Below are positions 21,426-34,138 of a stretch of 64,000 nucleotides of DNA, piece by piece (the first letter of the stretch is position 1; each line of letters begins with the position of its first letter). The notes under the pieces were generated by a model that was not told where the DNA came from, did not search any database, and worked only from the letters and a program-made list of their open reading frames with translations. The stretch is from Kwoniella bestiolae CBS 10118 (Eukaryota; Basidiomycota; Tremellomycetes; Tremellales; Cryptococcaceae). A program made the position numbers and the translations under genes. The stretch lies in contig NC_089248.1 in assembly GCF_000512585.2 (NCBI RefSeq), positions 930,001 through 994,000 on the forward strand, written 5' to 3'.

Positions 21426-24400
21426 ATGTCACAATCTCAACCACCACCCCTCCAATCCTCAACATCGAGCACCTCGATAGCATCGATGGCAACCAATAAC
21501 GCAGGGAACCGGGCCACTTCCACCCTGACGCAAAGTACCAATTCAAACTCAAAGAAACGCAAGGCATCACCACCCCCACCGCTGAAAGAGAGAAAACAAT
21601 CCGTACCCATCGACCCATCAACAGACGACGATGCTGCGTCGACTATATCTCGAACACCGAGGGAGAGGGAACCGAAGAGGACCAGAGTCCATTTCAGCTG
21701 TGTGGAGTGTCATAGGCGGAAACAGAAGTGCGATAGGAAAGAACCCTGTTCGCAGTGTGTGGCTAGGAGAGTACCACATCTGTGTAGGCCTTTCTTGAAT
21801 GGGGTGGAGGATCCTAACAAGTGAGTGGGCGTGATGCGAGCGCATTCCTCAAAAGAATCAAGAGGTATCGTGTTTTCAACTATCCTCTGGGAGGACGGGT
21901 GTTTCTGGTGTACACACTATACAATCTGTTATGTCAGTATCGTTCGAAGCCCATGTACTGATATTTATGTTCTACACTTAGCAACTCCGACGTCCATGCC
22001 CGTCTGAACACCATCGAATCCCTACTCTCCCGTCTGGTCACCTCTCTCCCCCAGCAAATGTCCGCCCGACCCCAAAATGGAAACTATGTCCCTACTGACG
22101 CATCTTCACCCGACGTTTTGGGTTTGACAGCAAGTGGAGAAGAGATCTTCCACCCCCACGCTACGCCTCCTAATGAACCCTCCGGCATGTCCAACCAGCG
22201 AGTCCCCATGCCGAATAAACCTCCTCCCTCGGGTCTCTTCCCTAGTAACATGAGTTATACCACTCCACCTGGAAGATCGGGATTCGGCTGGGGATTGAGG
22301 GAAGGAAGGAGGATCTCGTTGACGACGGAGGATAATCAGGATTTGAGGGATATATTGCAGACGCTCAAGGAAAGTGGGGTTGGGAAGAGTCATTTGGAGT
22401 GGTTGATTGCTGGTGTGCCTGGGCGGAGGATGGCTGATGGGCTGGTGGAACTGTATTTCCGGTGAGTGGATATTTACCTTCGATCAGTCTGGTGTATGAA
22501 GGATTTCTAATATGATTGTTGTCTTACAGTGATATAGAGTAGGTTGCCACTCTCCCTGCGTGTAGATGTATGGGTGAGCTAACGCTTTGCTGTAGTTGGA
22601 CGAGATACAAGATGAACAAAGCCAGTTTCATGAGACGATATAACAAGTTTTTCGACCATATAGGGAGGAACCCTACATGTCCTAAGATCGATGCAGATAC
22701 GTTGAAATGGTTACCTTTAATGTTCATTGTGGTATGTTGAGTCTTCCAGCTTCTTACCAACATGTCTTGCTGTCAGCGAGAATTGACTACAGCTGATCCA
22801 TATTTCAGCTCGCAATCGCTACTCTATCTGCGACCCATGAACTGGTACCTCGAGATGATCAGCTAGGATGGTCAAGGCGGTTCTACGGATCCGCCAGAAG
22901 TGGATTAGAATATGCAAAGGCATTACAGAGGGATAATTTGGATGTACTGTTCGCAGGTCTTCTCGCTTCGAGATACATGTGAGCTTCTCTCTTCTCTTCT
23001 CTGCCTCGATGTGTATGGGATGTTCAGCTCAACTGCGTGTTACAGGTTACTTACTCGACGTCCAGCGGAAGGATCCACCCCACTGACTACAGCATTCCAA
23101 GTTGGTTTATACAGGGATGGAACAGTCCTAAATATAAGTGATAAGAAAGAAATTGAAATTAGAAGAAGAGCTTGGTCGATGTTATACCACTTAGATCGAA
23201 CCATCTCGTTACTCGTCGGCAGACCAGCCAGTATAAGTGATGCGCATACGGATACGCAGATCCCCGCGAATCTGGATGACGAGGAAGTGGAATCGGGCGA
23301 TTTCGATCCTGCTGGACATCCTCTGACTGTTCCTACGCAGTATACCTATGTTATTGTTAGGTGGGTAGTCCATCCTATTTACGATATACATTCTTCAAGC
23401 TTCGAGACCAGCTCAAGTAGTAATAGTAATAGCTGATATTCTGTTCTTTGGACAGACACAAGCTTGCCGAAATAATGGGACGGATAGCTTATCACACGTT
23501 CGCAATCCAATTACCAGATTACGCGACGGTTCTGAACCTGGATAGGGAGTTGTTGAATTGGAAGGACGTATTACCCCCTTTCTTCTCTATGACTAATCCC
23601 GATACCTCGCTGGATTCGAAATATCCTTATTTATTTGTGCAGAGGCATTTACTGGCTTGTGAATGGTTTTACACCAGGATCACTCTGAATAGGTTAGTCA
23701 GCTCGGTCATCTGCCATACTATTCCGGAATGATTAGCTGATAACTGGTGAACGCCATTCTAGGCCTTATCTGCTACGAAGAAAACCTCAAGATAGTAGAT
23801 ACGCGTACTCTAAGAACGCTGCGATCGAATCTGCTCGAGCCGATTTGTTGAGCAGGAGGTCGTTTGTCATGGAGAAGGGGAATTTGATTGTTAATAGTGG
23901 TGGATATAGAGTGTGAGTATGGGACCGCATTTTCACAAGATTACCGAACTACTAACAAAAGATCCAATCTAGGCTTAATTCGTATATGGTATTGGGTGTC
24001 ACGATTAAACGTAAGCTGTCTTGATCTGATTTATCCAGCGATAGCTCATGCTGATCCCCATCCTCAGTCGACCCCGACTCACCCCAAGCTGATGAGCTCC
24101 GACAACTTCTCAACGTGGTATCTGGAAAAAGTCCCGACTCACAAGGCAAAGTATCCGAGCCATTGGTCAAGGAAGAATTGGCCATCGTCGAGTTCCTCAC
24201 TGCCAAATCTCAGTCCAATAACAAACCTAGACTATCCATCACTTCTTCGTCGGGTACTGGTCAAGCAGGTACCGGAACAGTTAACAAGGAGGAAGATCAG
24301 ACCCCTGTTGACTTGTTACTTGGTCTTGCCAAAACTCGATCAGGTAGAAGAGCAGCGGAAGAGGAGAAACGACAATTACGCTTACAAGCCTATCGAGAGA

Positions 24401-25336
24401 TCGAGGAACAACGTCAAGCCGCGCGAAGGAACTCGGGTGCACAGAATATATCTAGTCCATGGGGGTATATCGCCCCGTCCATGCCTGGCTTGGATGTTCA
24501 ACAGCCATTCGGGAATGAGAAGCGGGTACCCAGACCTCTTCAACCTCCTTCACAACCTACTAGAAGGTTAGACGGGAGTGTACCGGATAGTACGAATTGG
24601 TCCCCTGAATTGGCATTTAGTCTGTCTACTGGTCCTGGTTCCACAAATACCAAACTGCAACAACAACAACAGGGGCAAATGCAGAATAGACCCTCGTCAG
24701 CTGGTCAAATAGGATATAACATGAATAACTCACCCACCAACTCTATGGGATCACAACAAACTCAACAACCCTCGAACGGATTGATCTCGCCATTCGGTAA
24801 TTTGAGTTCATCAACCACGTCTAACGGGTTCAACATGAATAATAATGGAAATAGTAACGCGAACGAACCATTCTCATTCCCCGAACAGACCTCTCAGTCC
24901 GCCCAGTCATTCGGTGGGGATAATACGAATAATCAATTTGGGAATGCTTTGCTGGATTCATTCGATTTTAGTGATCTCGGATTGACCGCCGGTACCAGTA
25001 CCACGAATAATAGTAATACCAATAATAATGGGGGTTTCGGAGGACTGGGGGGTAGTAATAATGATGGGTTGAATGGTGCTGGTGGGGGGTTCAGTTTGGA
25101 TCTGGGTGGGAATGGAGGGTTTAATCCGTTTGCGTTGCCTCAGACTGAGGATGGGTGAGTGGTTTCGTCTTCCACAGATGTCTGGTGGTCTTCATGTTTT
25201 GGGTATTGTGGTTGGGATGGAGCTGACTTGTTTGGTGTGATGTGGTAGGATGGACCCTATGGCGGAAGATGATCAGACGATATTTTTGAATTATATACTA
25301 AACAAGTTTGCGAATGCTCAGCCTGATACTTCTTAG
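21426..25336 (+). CDS. Zn2Cys6 fungal transcription factor with Fungal_trans domain
   Basis: Nuclear DNA-binding regulator. From ATG 21426 the N-terminus is Ser/Gln-rich with a basic KKRK stretch. It leads into a binuclear zinc cluster with cysteines at residues 92, 95, 102, 108, 111 and 120 (CVECHRRKQKC...CSQC...C), the C-x2-C-x6-C-x5-C-x2-C-x8-C form. The next exon starts with a coiled-coil linker (VHARLNTIESLLSRLV). The middle-homology region follows: RNPTCPKIDADTLKWLPLMF, LTTAFQVGLYRDGT, EIEIRRRAWSMLYHLDRTIS, LVGRPASISDAHTDTQIPAN, typical of the Fungal_trans fold. The C-terminal third is low complexity, rich in Asn, Gln, Ser and Gly, a likely activation domain. A last small exon encodes DPMAEDDQTIFLNYILNKFA. 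About nine introns. Target genes cannot be inferred. Confidence 0.9.
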
Positions 25337-25874
25337 GCTGTGGCTGTGTATATCGATGGACCAGTGAAGCGGTCGGTGAAAGGGCAAGGGAGTCAGGTTT
25401 GAAGATGGTGGGTGTGTGGTCATAGTGGATGGTCTCTTGTGTTGAGTGGGTGGAAGAAAGGTTTTGATTGATGATAAACAGGAAGAAAGAAAGTATAATT
25501 GGTATAATTCGGATAGGAAGGGAAGGAGAGGTAATGATCATGGTATTGATATTGATATTAGTCATTGGAGCAGAGATGTATAGTAGTGATCCCATGTTAT
25601 GCATGCAACGATATGTCATGTCGAAGTCTACTCTGCTTTAACAATTGCATGGTCTAGAAGGGTCAATCAAGCTGAGATGTCGAATATCTACAGCAAAGGT
25701 CTAGCTAGGATAGATTATGGGTATCCAACTCAACTGGACATGTGAAGTGGAGGTCAACCAATGACAAAAGTTAGTCAAGTTACAATCTCACCAAGACACA
25801 CTAATCCAAGTATCAAATCATATCCCATAATACCAATACAGAACTCATCTAAGCATCTCTGAAGAGTACGAACA
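25337..25874. other. Intergenic
   Basis: 538 bp from the transcription factor stop to the TRM44 start on the same strand. No gene or RNA recognised. Confidence 0.4.
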
Positions 25875-28564
25875 ATGGCCGGTCTTCCCTCCCCATTCAC
25901 TCCGGGGGGTATCAAACCTCCTCCCTTCTCCCCCACCCCTTATCCCCCTTCTTCAACTTCACCATTGACCAACTCGAACGAGAATTGGGTACCGGTCTTA
26001 TCCTCAAAATGTTATTTTGGTCTCTCGGTCTTCCTGTCGACGCTGAAGACTATCTCGTTTCATCCTGAGCGAAATTCAAGTTTGATTTTGAGGGCAGATA
26101 CTATCCCATCGTTCAGCGCACAGTCGAACGACCACGGACGAATTGGTGATTTCGCTGGGAAGGATGAAGGATCAGAATTAGAATTGGTCGATATATTGAA
26201 TGTTAAGCTGCTTCCCCGTCAACCACGCCGCGACTCGCCTATCGACCAGACTATCCAATTCTACCGAACCAACGAAGATGGACATGGCCATCAGACTATA
26301 CATGGCACTGGACAAGGCAAGGGGAAGGAGAAGGAGGTTCAAGTGGATAATGATATAGTTAAACAGGAAGCGGGGCTGGTGGTTATCATTCCCCAGGTGG
26401 AAGGGTTAGAGGAGATACCGTACTATCATCCGAAAGTTAGGAAATTGGCTTATTTATGGGAGACCCTACCTCCCCGGAGAGATACTGAAAATGGGGAGAA
26501 GGGAGTGGTAGGAGAAGGGAGTGAGGTGAAAGATTTGGAAGGGGATGTGAAGGGGATTATGTCGATACATTATTTACCCATCGATGACCCCCCTGCTGCT
26601 TGTCGAGATATGGTCAATGAAACACAGATACAAGGCTTATCGCTCAACGGTCAATCAAATCCTTCGTTATTACCTTCCCCCCGACCGTTGAAACCTCGCA
26701 GAAGATCTCCCCTGGCTGGTCCATCATCAGATGGTGAACCGATCAAACCCCCCGCTACCATCCTATCTGACGAATCCGAACTTCCCACCTCTAGGAACGT
26801 CAGAACACCCACGCCAGAAGGGAAGGAACGGCTGTACCGTACTTGTCTGGCGTTACTTGAGACATTGCATAAACATGGGTATGGGCAGTTGGTAGGGTAT
26901 CAGAAGAGGAGGGTACATGATGTGAGTGTAGTATATCCTAATCTCAAGTCTGGCTCCAGGTTGAGCCGCCTTGTTTCAATCTCTTTCTTGGACTTTGAAT
27001 CACTCATGTGGAGGGATGATATTTCACTACACAATACTCAAGAGAAACTACATGTACGAATCTCTCATCACATTGATGGAGGCACTCGAAAAGGGGGGAA
27101 AAGCAGATGCTAATACCTTCGACCCGCACATTCAGGTCATTGTCCCTCGAGATAATTTTCAGGATCTCTACCTCACACTGAAAGATAGGCATAGGACGTT
27201 GGATTCCCGTGCGCCGAGAGGAGCAGGACTAATCACGAAATTGGAGGATGTTAAAAGGCATGTGTGGAAGGTATGTCCACCGCTCGTCTTTGCTCTATCT
27301 CGCATCATACCCCTGTCTGCTTTCAACGATGAACAGGGAAGACCAAAAGCCGACATCGCTTGACAGGGTGTTCCTGCTCCACCTGATGATCCCTCCCTCC
27401 CGACACGAGTTGACCTTTCGGAATGGGGTGAACAGGATATCGCGATTGCTGCATTCTTGATGCTACTTTGGAAGGATATGTATCCGCCGGTCCACCCAGG
27501 CAGGACTCAAGATGGATTACAGGAAGAGGAGAGGGAATGGGATAGTTGGGGTAGACCTGAGGGAGGATTCATCGATCTGGGATGTGTAAGCGAGCTCTGA
27601 TCTTATATGATTGGGTACATGATCATTAAGCTGATGTTCGGGCCACGCCGTAGGGGAATGGTCTGCTAGTACATATATTGATATCAGAGGTGAGTATACC
27701 CAGCTCTCTCTGTGACACCTCGAAGTAATTCATTGATTGCCTGTGAGCGTGGTTTAGGGCTACCACGGAAAAGGCTATGAATTACGCACAAGACGTACTT
27801 GGCCAACGTACCCTCTGAAAACCCAGGAGGCACTAGTCGAATTACCTATTGACCCACCTTCTTGGTTCCCCGATACGGTCGAGGAATGGGAATCTGGATC
27901 ATGGGCTGGTGAAGGAAAATCTATAATAGCAGAAAATACATTTCTAATAGGTAATCATGCGGATGAGTTGACTGTGAGCTGTCTTTTTGCCCTCCCCCAA
28001 CCAAAATCACCTATCGCTCCCTCGAGTACAATTTAGCTAATATCGACATGTATATAGCCATGGCTCCCCCTCCTATCGTTACTCCCCTCTACACCCGTCC
28101 CCCATTTATCGCTGCCATGCTGCTTCCACGCCCTCGACTCAGCATTTACGATACTCCAATTTACTGCTCCTGACCATCCGCATACCCCAAAAGGCGGGTT
28201 TGAGAACGGTTTGGAACCTGGTGTGAGCAGGTATCAATCGTACCTTGTCTGGCTTGGATGGGTGGGGTTGAAATGCGGTTGGGAGTGGGAGAAGGAAGGG
28301 TTGAGGGTGCCTAGTACGAAGGGATGGGGGATTGTTGGTGAGTGGTATTCACCATGATATCTCAGTGTGATTGTATGGGGTTTTAAGCTGTTGATGAAAA
28401 TGGGAAGGACATGATGCTGATTTTGAGACTACTGTACAGCTCGTAAGCGATGGACTACGTCGAATGAAGATCGAGAGTGCAGGGAATGGGCCTTGGAGCA
28501 GGTCAACGAGGTTAGGAGGAATGGGATGTTCAAAGTGCGTGAGAAGGAGGGGAAGGAGCATTAG
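25875..28564 (+). CDS. TRM44: TRM44, tRNA(Ser) Um44 2'-O-methyltransferase
   Basis: AdoMet-dependent enzyme that 2'-O-methylates U44 of tRNA-Ser in the cytosol. The ATG at 25875 opens a Pro-rich N-terminus (MAGLPSPFTPGG). Conserved blocks follow in order: LVVIIPQVEGLEEIPYYHPK, GIMSIHYLPIDD, CLALLETLHKHGYGQLVGYQ, VIVPRDNFQDLYLTLKDR, and WGEQDIAIAAFLMLLWKDMY. The SAM-binding motif FIDLGCGNGLLVHILISEGY is split by an intron in the glycine loop. After it come GYELRTRRTWPTY, FLIGNHADELTPWLPLLS, and CCFHALDSAF near the end. This series matches the Trm44/TRMT44 family. The protein ends FKVREKEGKEH. About six introns. The tRNA-Ser(AGA) gene at 55.4 kb in this window would be a natural substrate. Confidence 0.9.
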
Positions 28565-29030
28565 GCGGGTTTGTATCGCTTGTGCCACATCCATCAATCA
28601 CACTCTGATACATGACATGTGTTGCATTGTATCATGATATTCAATCTCATACTGATACTGAAACATTAACAATACACACACGCACTGACCCCCATCATCA
28701 AAAGCCTCGACCCACTCGTCTCCCTGCAAGTGATCCGAGCGTTGTGTGCACAGTGAATGAGGTGACATCACTCCCATCAAATGATGACTTGACTATGATA
28801 ATGACGCTGAGACCTCCTTTGTCCATCTTCAATTATCAATTATGACGTTTACGGTGTTGCCGCTCCAACTGACAATCTCTGCCTGCATATAAAGATGTTC
28901 AGAAGAGGAGAAGGAGGATTCGAATGTCGGAAATCATTTATACTAATCTAATTAGACATTGATGATCGCCACTGCCCCTTAAGACAACGTCTCTGAAGAA
29001 TCTATAAGATAAAATAACACTCAAAACACA
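28565..29030. other. Intergenic
   Basis: 466 bp upstream of the glycine-repeat protein gene. No gene is seen. Confidence 0.4.
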
Positions 29031-30605
29031 ATGTCAGAACAGTGAGTACTTTGTCCCAAACATGCCCAAGATAAAGAGATCTTCAAGCTGAGTGTTCGTG
29101 TTTGATATAATTCTAGACAATCCCGTACTCAGTCCCCTCAGCCTCTGTCTGGTACGCCCTCCAACGAAGAGCAAAAATCGAGGAGGGGCTCTTATCATGA
29201 TCCGTTTAGCAGTGATGAGGAGAATGAGAAAGGGAATGAGAATAAAAGGGACGGGAAGAGAGATGAGGGTATGAGGAACGAGAACAATCACAAAGGAGGA
29301 GATGATGAAAAGAAGGGTGATGAAGATAAGTCAGATGAGAAGAATAATGATGATGGTGATGATGGTGATAACAAAGACGCTAGACGAGAGACTGGTGGCG
29401 ATGATCAACCCAGCGATGAGGATCAACCTTCTCGTCAAGATGACTCTGAGGACAAGGACGAGGAAACCTATCCCGCTTCTCGATCCGAGTCAAGGAACGA
29501 TGAGAAACGTGAGAATGATCAAGCAGGTGATAACGACAACGATAACGACGACCACAACGACACTTCACCTTCTTCTATCAACAACACCCAAGCCTCCTCA
29601 CCTGACGACTCCTCCGATACTCCCCCTACGTCCAACAACGAAGATGCTCCTTCCAACGAGTCAAATCAATCTACCCACAACTCTAAAGCCCAACAACAAG
29701 CACACGAAGAATCATCTCAAGAACAATCCTCTCATCCCCAACCCCAAACCCAACCTGCTGAACAATCCCACCACGAAGGCAACAGACACTCCAAATACCC
29801 CGACCGCGACTCCAAACTCCGAGAATTCGAGCATTCCAAACCCTCCAATTTCCCCGAGAACGACCGCGAGCAAGAGCTGAAGAGAGTAGTCAATCGTAAA
29901 CCCGGTTCGAGGGAGTTGCACCAGAAGGGTCAAGGGAGACCTGACGAAACTCCTTCGACGGAGTACGAAGCTCAAGATCCATCCACAGGACAACGCGGTC
30001 AAGGAGGACAAGGCTTGGGCGAGGTGACGGATAATGTTGGGAATCTTGGGGGAGCCACTGATCAGTTGGGTAATCTTGGTGGAGTGACCGATGGACTTGG
30101 TGGGGTGGGGAATGTTGGTGAGGTTGGTGGGCAGGTTGGGGATGTTGCTGGACAACTTGGAGATCAGGTCGGCGGAGTGGCAGGTCAGCTTGGAGATCAA
30201 GTCGGAGGGGTAGCTGGACAAGTGGGGAACGTAGCTGGCGGAGTGGGCGATACGGCCGGTCAACTGGGCAATCAAGTAGGTAACGTCGCTGGAGGCCTGG
30301 GCGATACAGTCGGGGGTATTGGATCTCAACTTGGAGATACTGCTCAGGGATTGGGAGATACCGTGGGAGGGATCTCGAATGGTCTGAGCGATACGTCCAA
30401 ACAACTTAGTAAATCAGTGAAGAACGTGGGCGATAATGCGCTTAAACCTCTGAAACAGAAGGGCGGATTACTCGGCGGGAAGAAAGGTGGGGAGGAAGAG
30501 GGGAATGAAAAGGGGGCATTGAAAATTAGGATTCAGTTGGATATTGATGTGGAAGTTCATCTGAGTGCGAGGGTGAAGGGGGATATTACGATTGGGCTGT
30601 TGTAG
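29031..30605 (+). CDS. Acidic disordered protein with Gly-Val-Gly repeats and conserved C-terminal tail
   Basis: Two exons (29031-29041 and 29117-30605) give 499 aa: MSEQ, an 11-nt first exon, then a long frame. Residues about 5-290 are extremely hydrophilic (Asp/Glu/Asn/Ser/Gln), surely disordered. Residues about 290-440 are a degenerate tandem repeat of about 11-14 residues built on (G)xLGDxVGGVAGQ, for example GQLGDQVGGVAGQLGDQVGG. This is amphipathic and resembles LEA-like or CsbD-like stress proteins. The end is distinct: a basic linker (GGLLGGKKGGEEEGNEKG) and then an alternating hydrophobic tail, VEVHLSARVKGDITIGLL. I recall similar tails closing many otherwise unrelated low-complexity fungal proteins, which suggests a short functional module. 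I infer a desiccation/stress or membrane-associated role. No enzyme motif is present. Confidence 0.75.
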
Positions 30606-31110
30606 GGCGATGGTTTGAGAATACTGTACGAATTTGATATGATACCTACAGGAAGAGAGGAAAGGTGACGTTAGGTGTTTGGAGATCAATATATACACGG
30701 ATGTCTTTAGACTTTGTTTTTCTCGAGACCACCACTCTTTGTAGCAGTCATATACATGAATCGAAGTATCAGTGATTACGCATATCACCATATTATGGTT
30801 GCGACTTGTAAGAGATCTTTCAGACTCGCTGGGATCACGATCTGTTGAGCAGATGATATGCATCCGTATGCGGTGGATATGTATGTACATACACAGGAGT
30901 TCTCAACCTCAGTATGCTGGCCATATGATGATATGCGAAGTACTGTTCTGACCTTCCCCGGCTGATCCGACAATATCGAACAACGTGGTGTGACTCGATC
31001 AATGGCGTACCCTAACACAATATCCCCTTCTTTGTCGTCTACCACTGATGGCAATTTCGATTCATTGCATCAATTTCTTCGTTCTTCTTCAATAGTCCAG
31101 CGCCAATCCC
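30606..31110. other. Convergent intergenic, 3' UTRs
   Basis: 505 bp between convergent stops. Nothing recognised. Confidence 0.4.
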
Positions 31111-33679
31111 CTAGAACCCCAACCCACTCCTCTTCGCCTCCCCGCTGTTGCCCCCGCTACCCTTCAGCTCTATCCAAGGAAAGAGCGTTTCTAAATCCTC
31201 AAAACCCAATGAAGCGTACATTCCATGTTGGCCCAAAACAGGGTTGGACCCTTCGAGCGGTAGTGCGGGGTTCACTCCCTGTGGATGAGGGATGGGTCGG
31301 TGTGAGGGATGGATCTGAGCTATCAACCTAGTACACGAAGCGGGTGTCAGTACGTGTTGACATGGTCGGTTCATTATCGCGATTCAGGTGAGAGAAAATA
31401 ACGGAGATAGTAATCGGATCATACCGCACGATCTTGGAATCTTGCATGGAAACAACTCACAACATTGGCCCCACCCATCTCCTCCTCTTTCCCAACTCTT
31501 CGTCCCACTCTGCCATCCTCTGCCCACCTCCACTCCAGGGCACATCCCCACCCCACAATCCACCTTCGTACTCATCCTCCACTTCAGGGTGTACAGTTCT
31601 CAGATCTTTCATCAACTCAGGTCCGTCCAGAGGTGCGGTGAAATTGGGATATCGCAAATGAGATAAAGCAGGCTGGGGTCTCTCAAGTATATCGTACGGT
31701 CGATCTCGAGCTAGATCCATTACAGCGGTGTGTTGCAAGATCGGCGTGACAGTCTCCTGTGCCGGAGGAGATGTTTCAGTCAAAGGCGGTAGATTCGTGG
31801 CGGTAGACGATGATGGTCCAGCGATGTTACTGGATGTACGATGTAGATCTCCATCACCAGTATTGGTATTTGCAGGTATGGATGTAGAGCCCGATCGGTT
31901 CCTTCCGAAACTCCATGTCCTCCTTCTTCCTGTACCATCATCGCTATCCCTACTTCTCACTGCTGTCAACACTCCACCAAGATTTCCAAGTGAGTTTGAC
32001 ATTGCCCCCGCGCCGAACGGAGCTTGAGTCTGAGCATGACCATAATGGTCTTGAGGTGATGAAGCGAGTGGACCCGCAGCATTGCTTGACGTCCTCCTTC
32101 TACCAGGTATATACGATCCCAATATCCTTCCGAACGATCCACTAGCTGGCGAGACGGGCGGAGAGGCAGTCGAGTTGACAGTCAGAGGAATGGGAATGGG
32201 ACCGGCGGACGGTAGGCCATATGTGGTTTCCTGAGATGATGAAGGGGATAACGATCGGACAAGGGGAAAGTACGCTTCGTTCGCTTCGACTTCTGATGAT
32301 TGTAATCTCCGTTTTTTTCCCTTGGCATCTTCGCTATTGGTGCGGAACCACCTCGATCCCTCGACCTGCGCATCTTCCGGCGGAGAAGATAGGTGCCGAA
32401 GTAGAGGGGGGTGTAGGGTCATATGGGCATTGGGATTCACGAAGAGTGATGGTTGGTCGATGAGTACTCCGACTGCCAGGATACGGACGTCTTGGAGATG
32501 TAGGATCACGCGGACTGTCGTGGGATGAGCTGAGAAGTTGTTTTGTGTTCTGATTCGAGACACTGTCAGGTTAGCTCTTGTTCCGGGGATTGAAACACGC
32601 TGCAGGGACAATAAACGAAGACTAAAAACTTACTTCAATTCATCGTAAATCTCATACGGATCAAACGTTCTCGAATACATTCGATTTATACTGGCTGAAC
32701 CATTTCGATGAAGAGTGACGAAGCGCTGCAAGCAAGTCATCAGTATAGTAGCCAAGTACGCAGAGGTGGTCGCAGTCGGAAGCTAAGGATCGCAACAACG
32801 ACTCACAGTCCATGCTTCTTCATGCGTACATCCAGATTGTCGATGTTCTAGCCGGCCCAGCAACCTGACGACAACGACTCAAATCAGCTAAAACGCCTTT
32901 AACATAGCTTTACCACAGCCTATCCCACTTCGCTTCTCCCACAATAGCCCATCAATTCTCCGTTACCCAGAGTTGTGTCCTATCATTGATACTCTTCCAA
33001 TATATGTACTCACCTTATGAAAGCAGCCCTCCAACTATCTTCCTCCCCCTTCATCCTACTCCAACTAGCCAGAAACCTCCTTTCAAAAGCCTCTTTCCAA
33101 AACTCGTCATCCCATCTGAGCAGCTCGAAATTCTCCAGGATCCACTTGGGTCTCGCTCGGACCAGTACCTGGATGAAGAGTCTTCTCGCGTCGCCCGGAT
33201 CGGGAGGTAGGAAATGGTTCAAGTGCGGTAGGACTGATAATGCCTGTGGGTAGGGTGGGGTGGAGAGGATGGAGCGGACGGAGGATGGGATGGGGGAGTA
33301 ATGCGTCTGAGTGAGGGATAGGAGGAGGGGGTGGAGGGATAGGAATTGGATGATTATTGGGAGGGGGAGGTAGCTTTACCATTTGGGCAGATGTCAGCTC
33401 ATCTGTATAGATTAGGATTAGAAGATTTTGGATTGCTTTTCAAGGTCATACATTGCTGCATCAGACTCACGAGGATATCTGACTCAGTATCTCCCCTGGC
33501 ATATCCAAGAGGGGACATCGACCATCTGGAGGAGGTATAGATGGGTCCTTCCCATTTTCACTGGACGGTCCCGCATTCGATGGTCGGTTCTCCTCGCCGG
33601 CCGTACGGATAGTAGTACCGTTCGAGTGATAATCGAAAGTCGCCGCTGACATGCTGTGTGATAGTACTTGGACTGTCAT
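31111..33679 (-). CDS. F-box-like protein with Ser-rich C-terminal half
   Basis: ATG 33679 (or in-frame ATG 33652) opens a polar N-terminus. An F-box-like motif follows, CPLLDMPGEILSQISS, whose second half (YLPLPIIIQFLSLHPLLLSL) is joined in phase across a short intron. The next part is rich in Trp, Arg and Phe: ARPKWILENFELLRWDDEFW, ERRFLASWSRMKGEEDSW, LLGRLEHRQSGCTHEEAW, MYSRTFDPYEIYDELK. A beta-like block follows (TQNNFSAHPTTVRVILHLQ). From about the middle on, the protein is Ser/Pro/Arg-rich with a polybasic GKKRRLQ and several RRRTS-type phosphorylation-like sites. The end is ALPLEGSNPVLGQHGMYASL...SGLGF. I infer a substrate adaptor of an SCF ubiquitin ligase, but the F-box is degenerate and the substrate domain is not one I recognise. 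Six exons. Confidence 0.65.
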
Positions 33680-34138
33680 TGTCTTTCATGAATGTGTCGA
33701 TGGGAACGTTCGAATTACGATTATCGTCATGTAAATACGAGTAGAGTATCGATGGATGTGGACATGGACATGGACATGGACATGAACATGTCTGCCGGTT
33801 ATCTCCTTCTATTTGCCGCTTCGTCATCAACCATAATCACTGTGGGGCACCACTGCCAGTACATTGCCACTTTCGGCATTTCCAGTGTTAATAACGAGAC
33901 CTTTGGCTGTCAAGCGTCATCGAAGAAGTGAGTTATCCATTTCTTCCATCCTGCTTGTAATGTTCATGTTCGAAAGCTACTCGTATATGTCCCTCAAAGA
34001 CCTCATCTCATTGTGATCACAGCAGGCCAGCAACGAGTGGATCGACCGTACGAAGCGAAGCTGCCGCCTGAATATCAAGCTATACCTTGGATCAATACCG
34101 AACATCCCGATCGATAGACTAAATCTCAAGTAGTCACA
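33680..34138. other. Divergent promoter with GGACAT microsatellite
   Basis: 459 bp between the F-box-like gene and PAM17. It holds a (GGACAT)n run and no gene. Confidence 0.4.
33760..33784. repeat. (GGACAT)n microsatellite
   Basis: Four tandem GGACAT units followed by a degenerate GAACAT copy. Confidence 0.8.
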
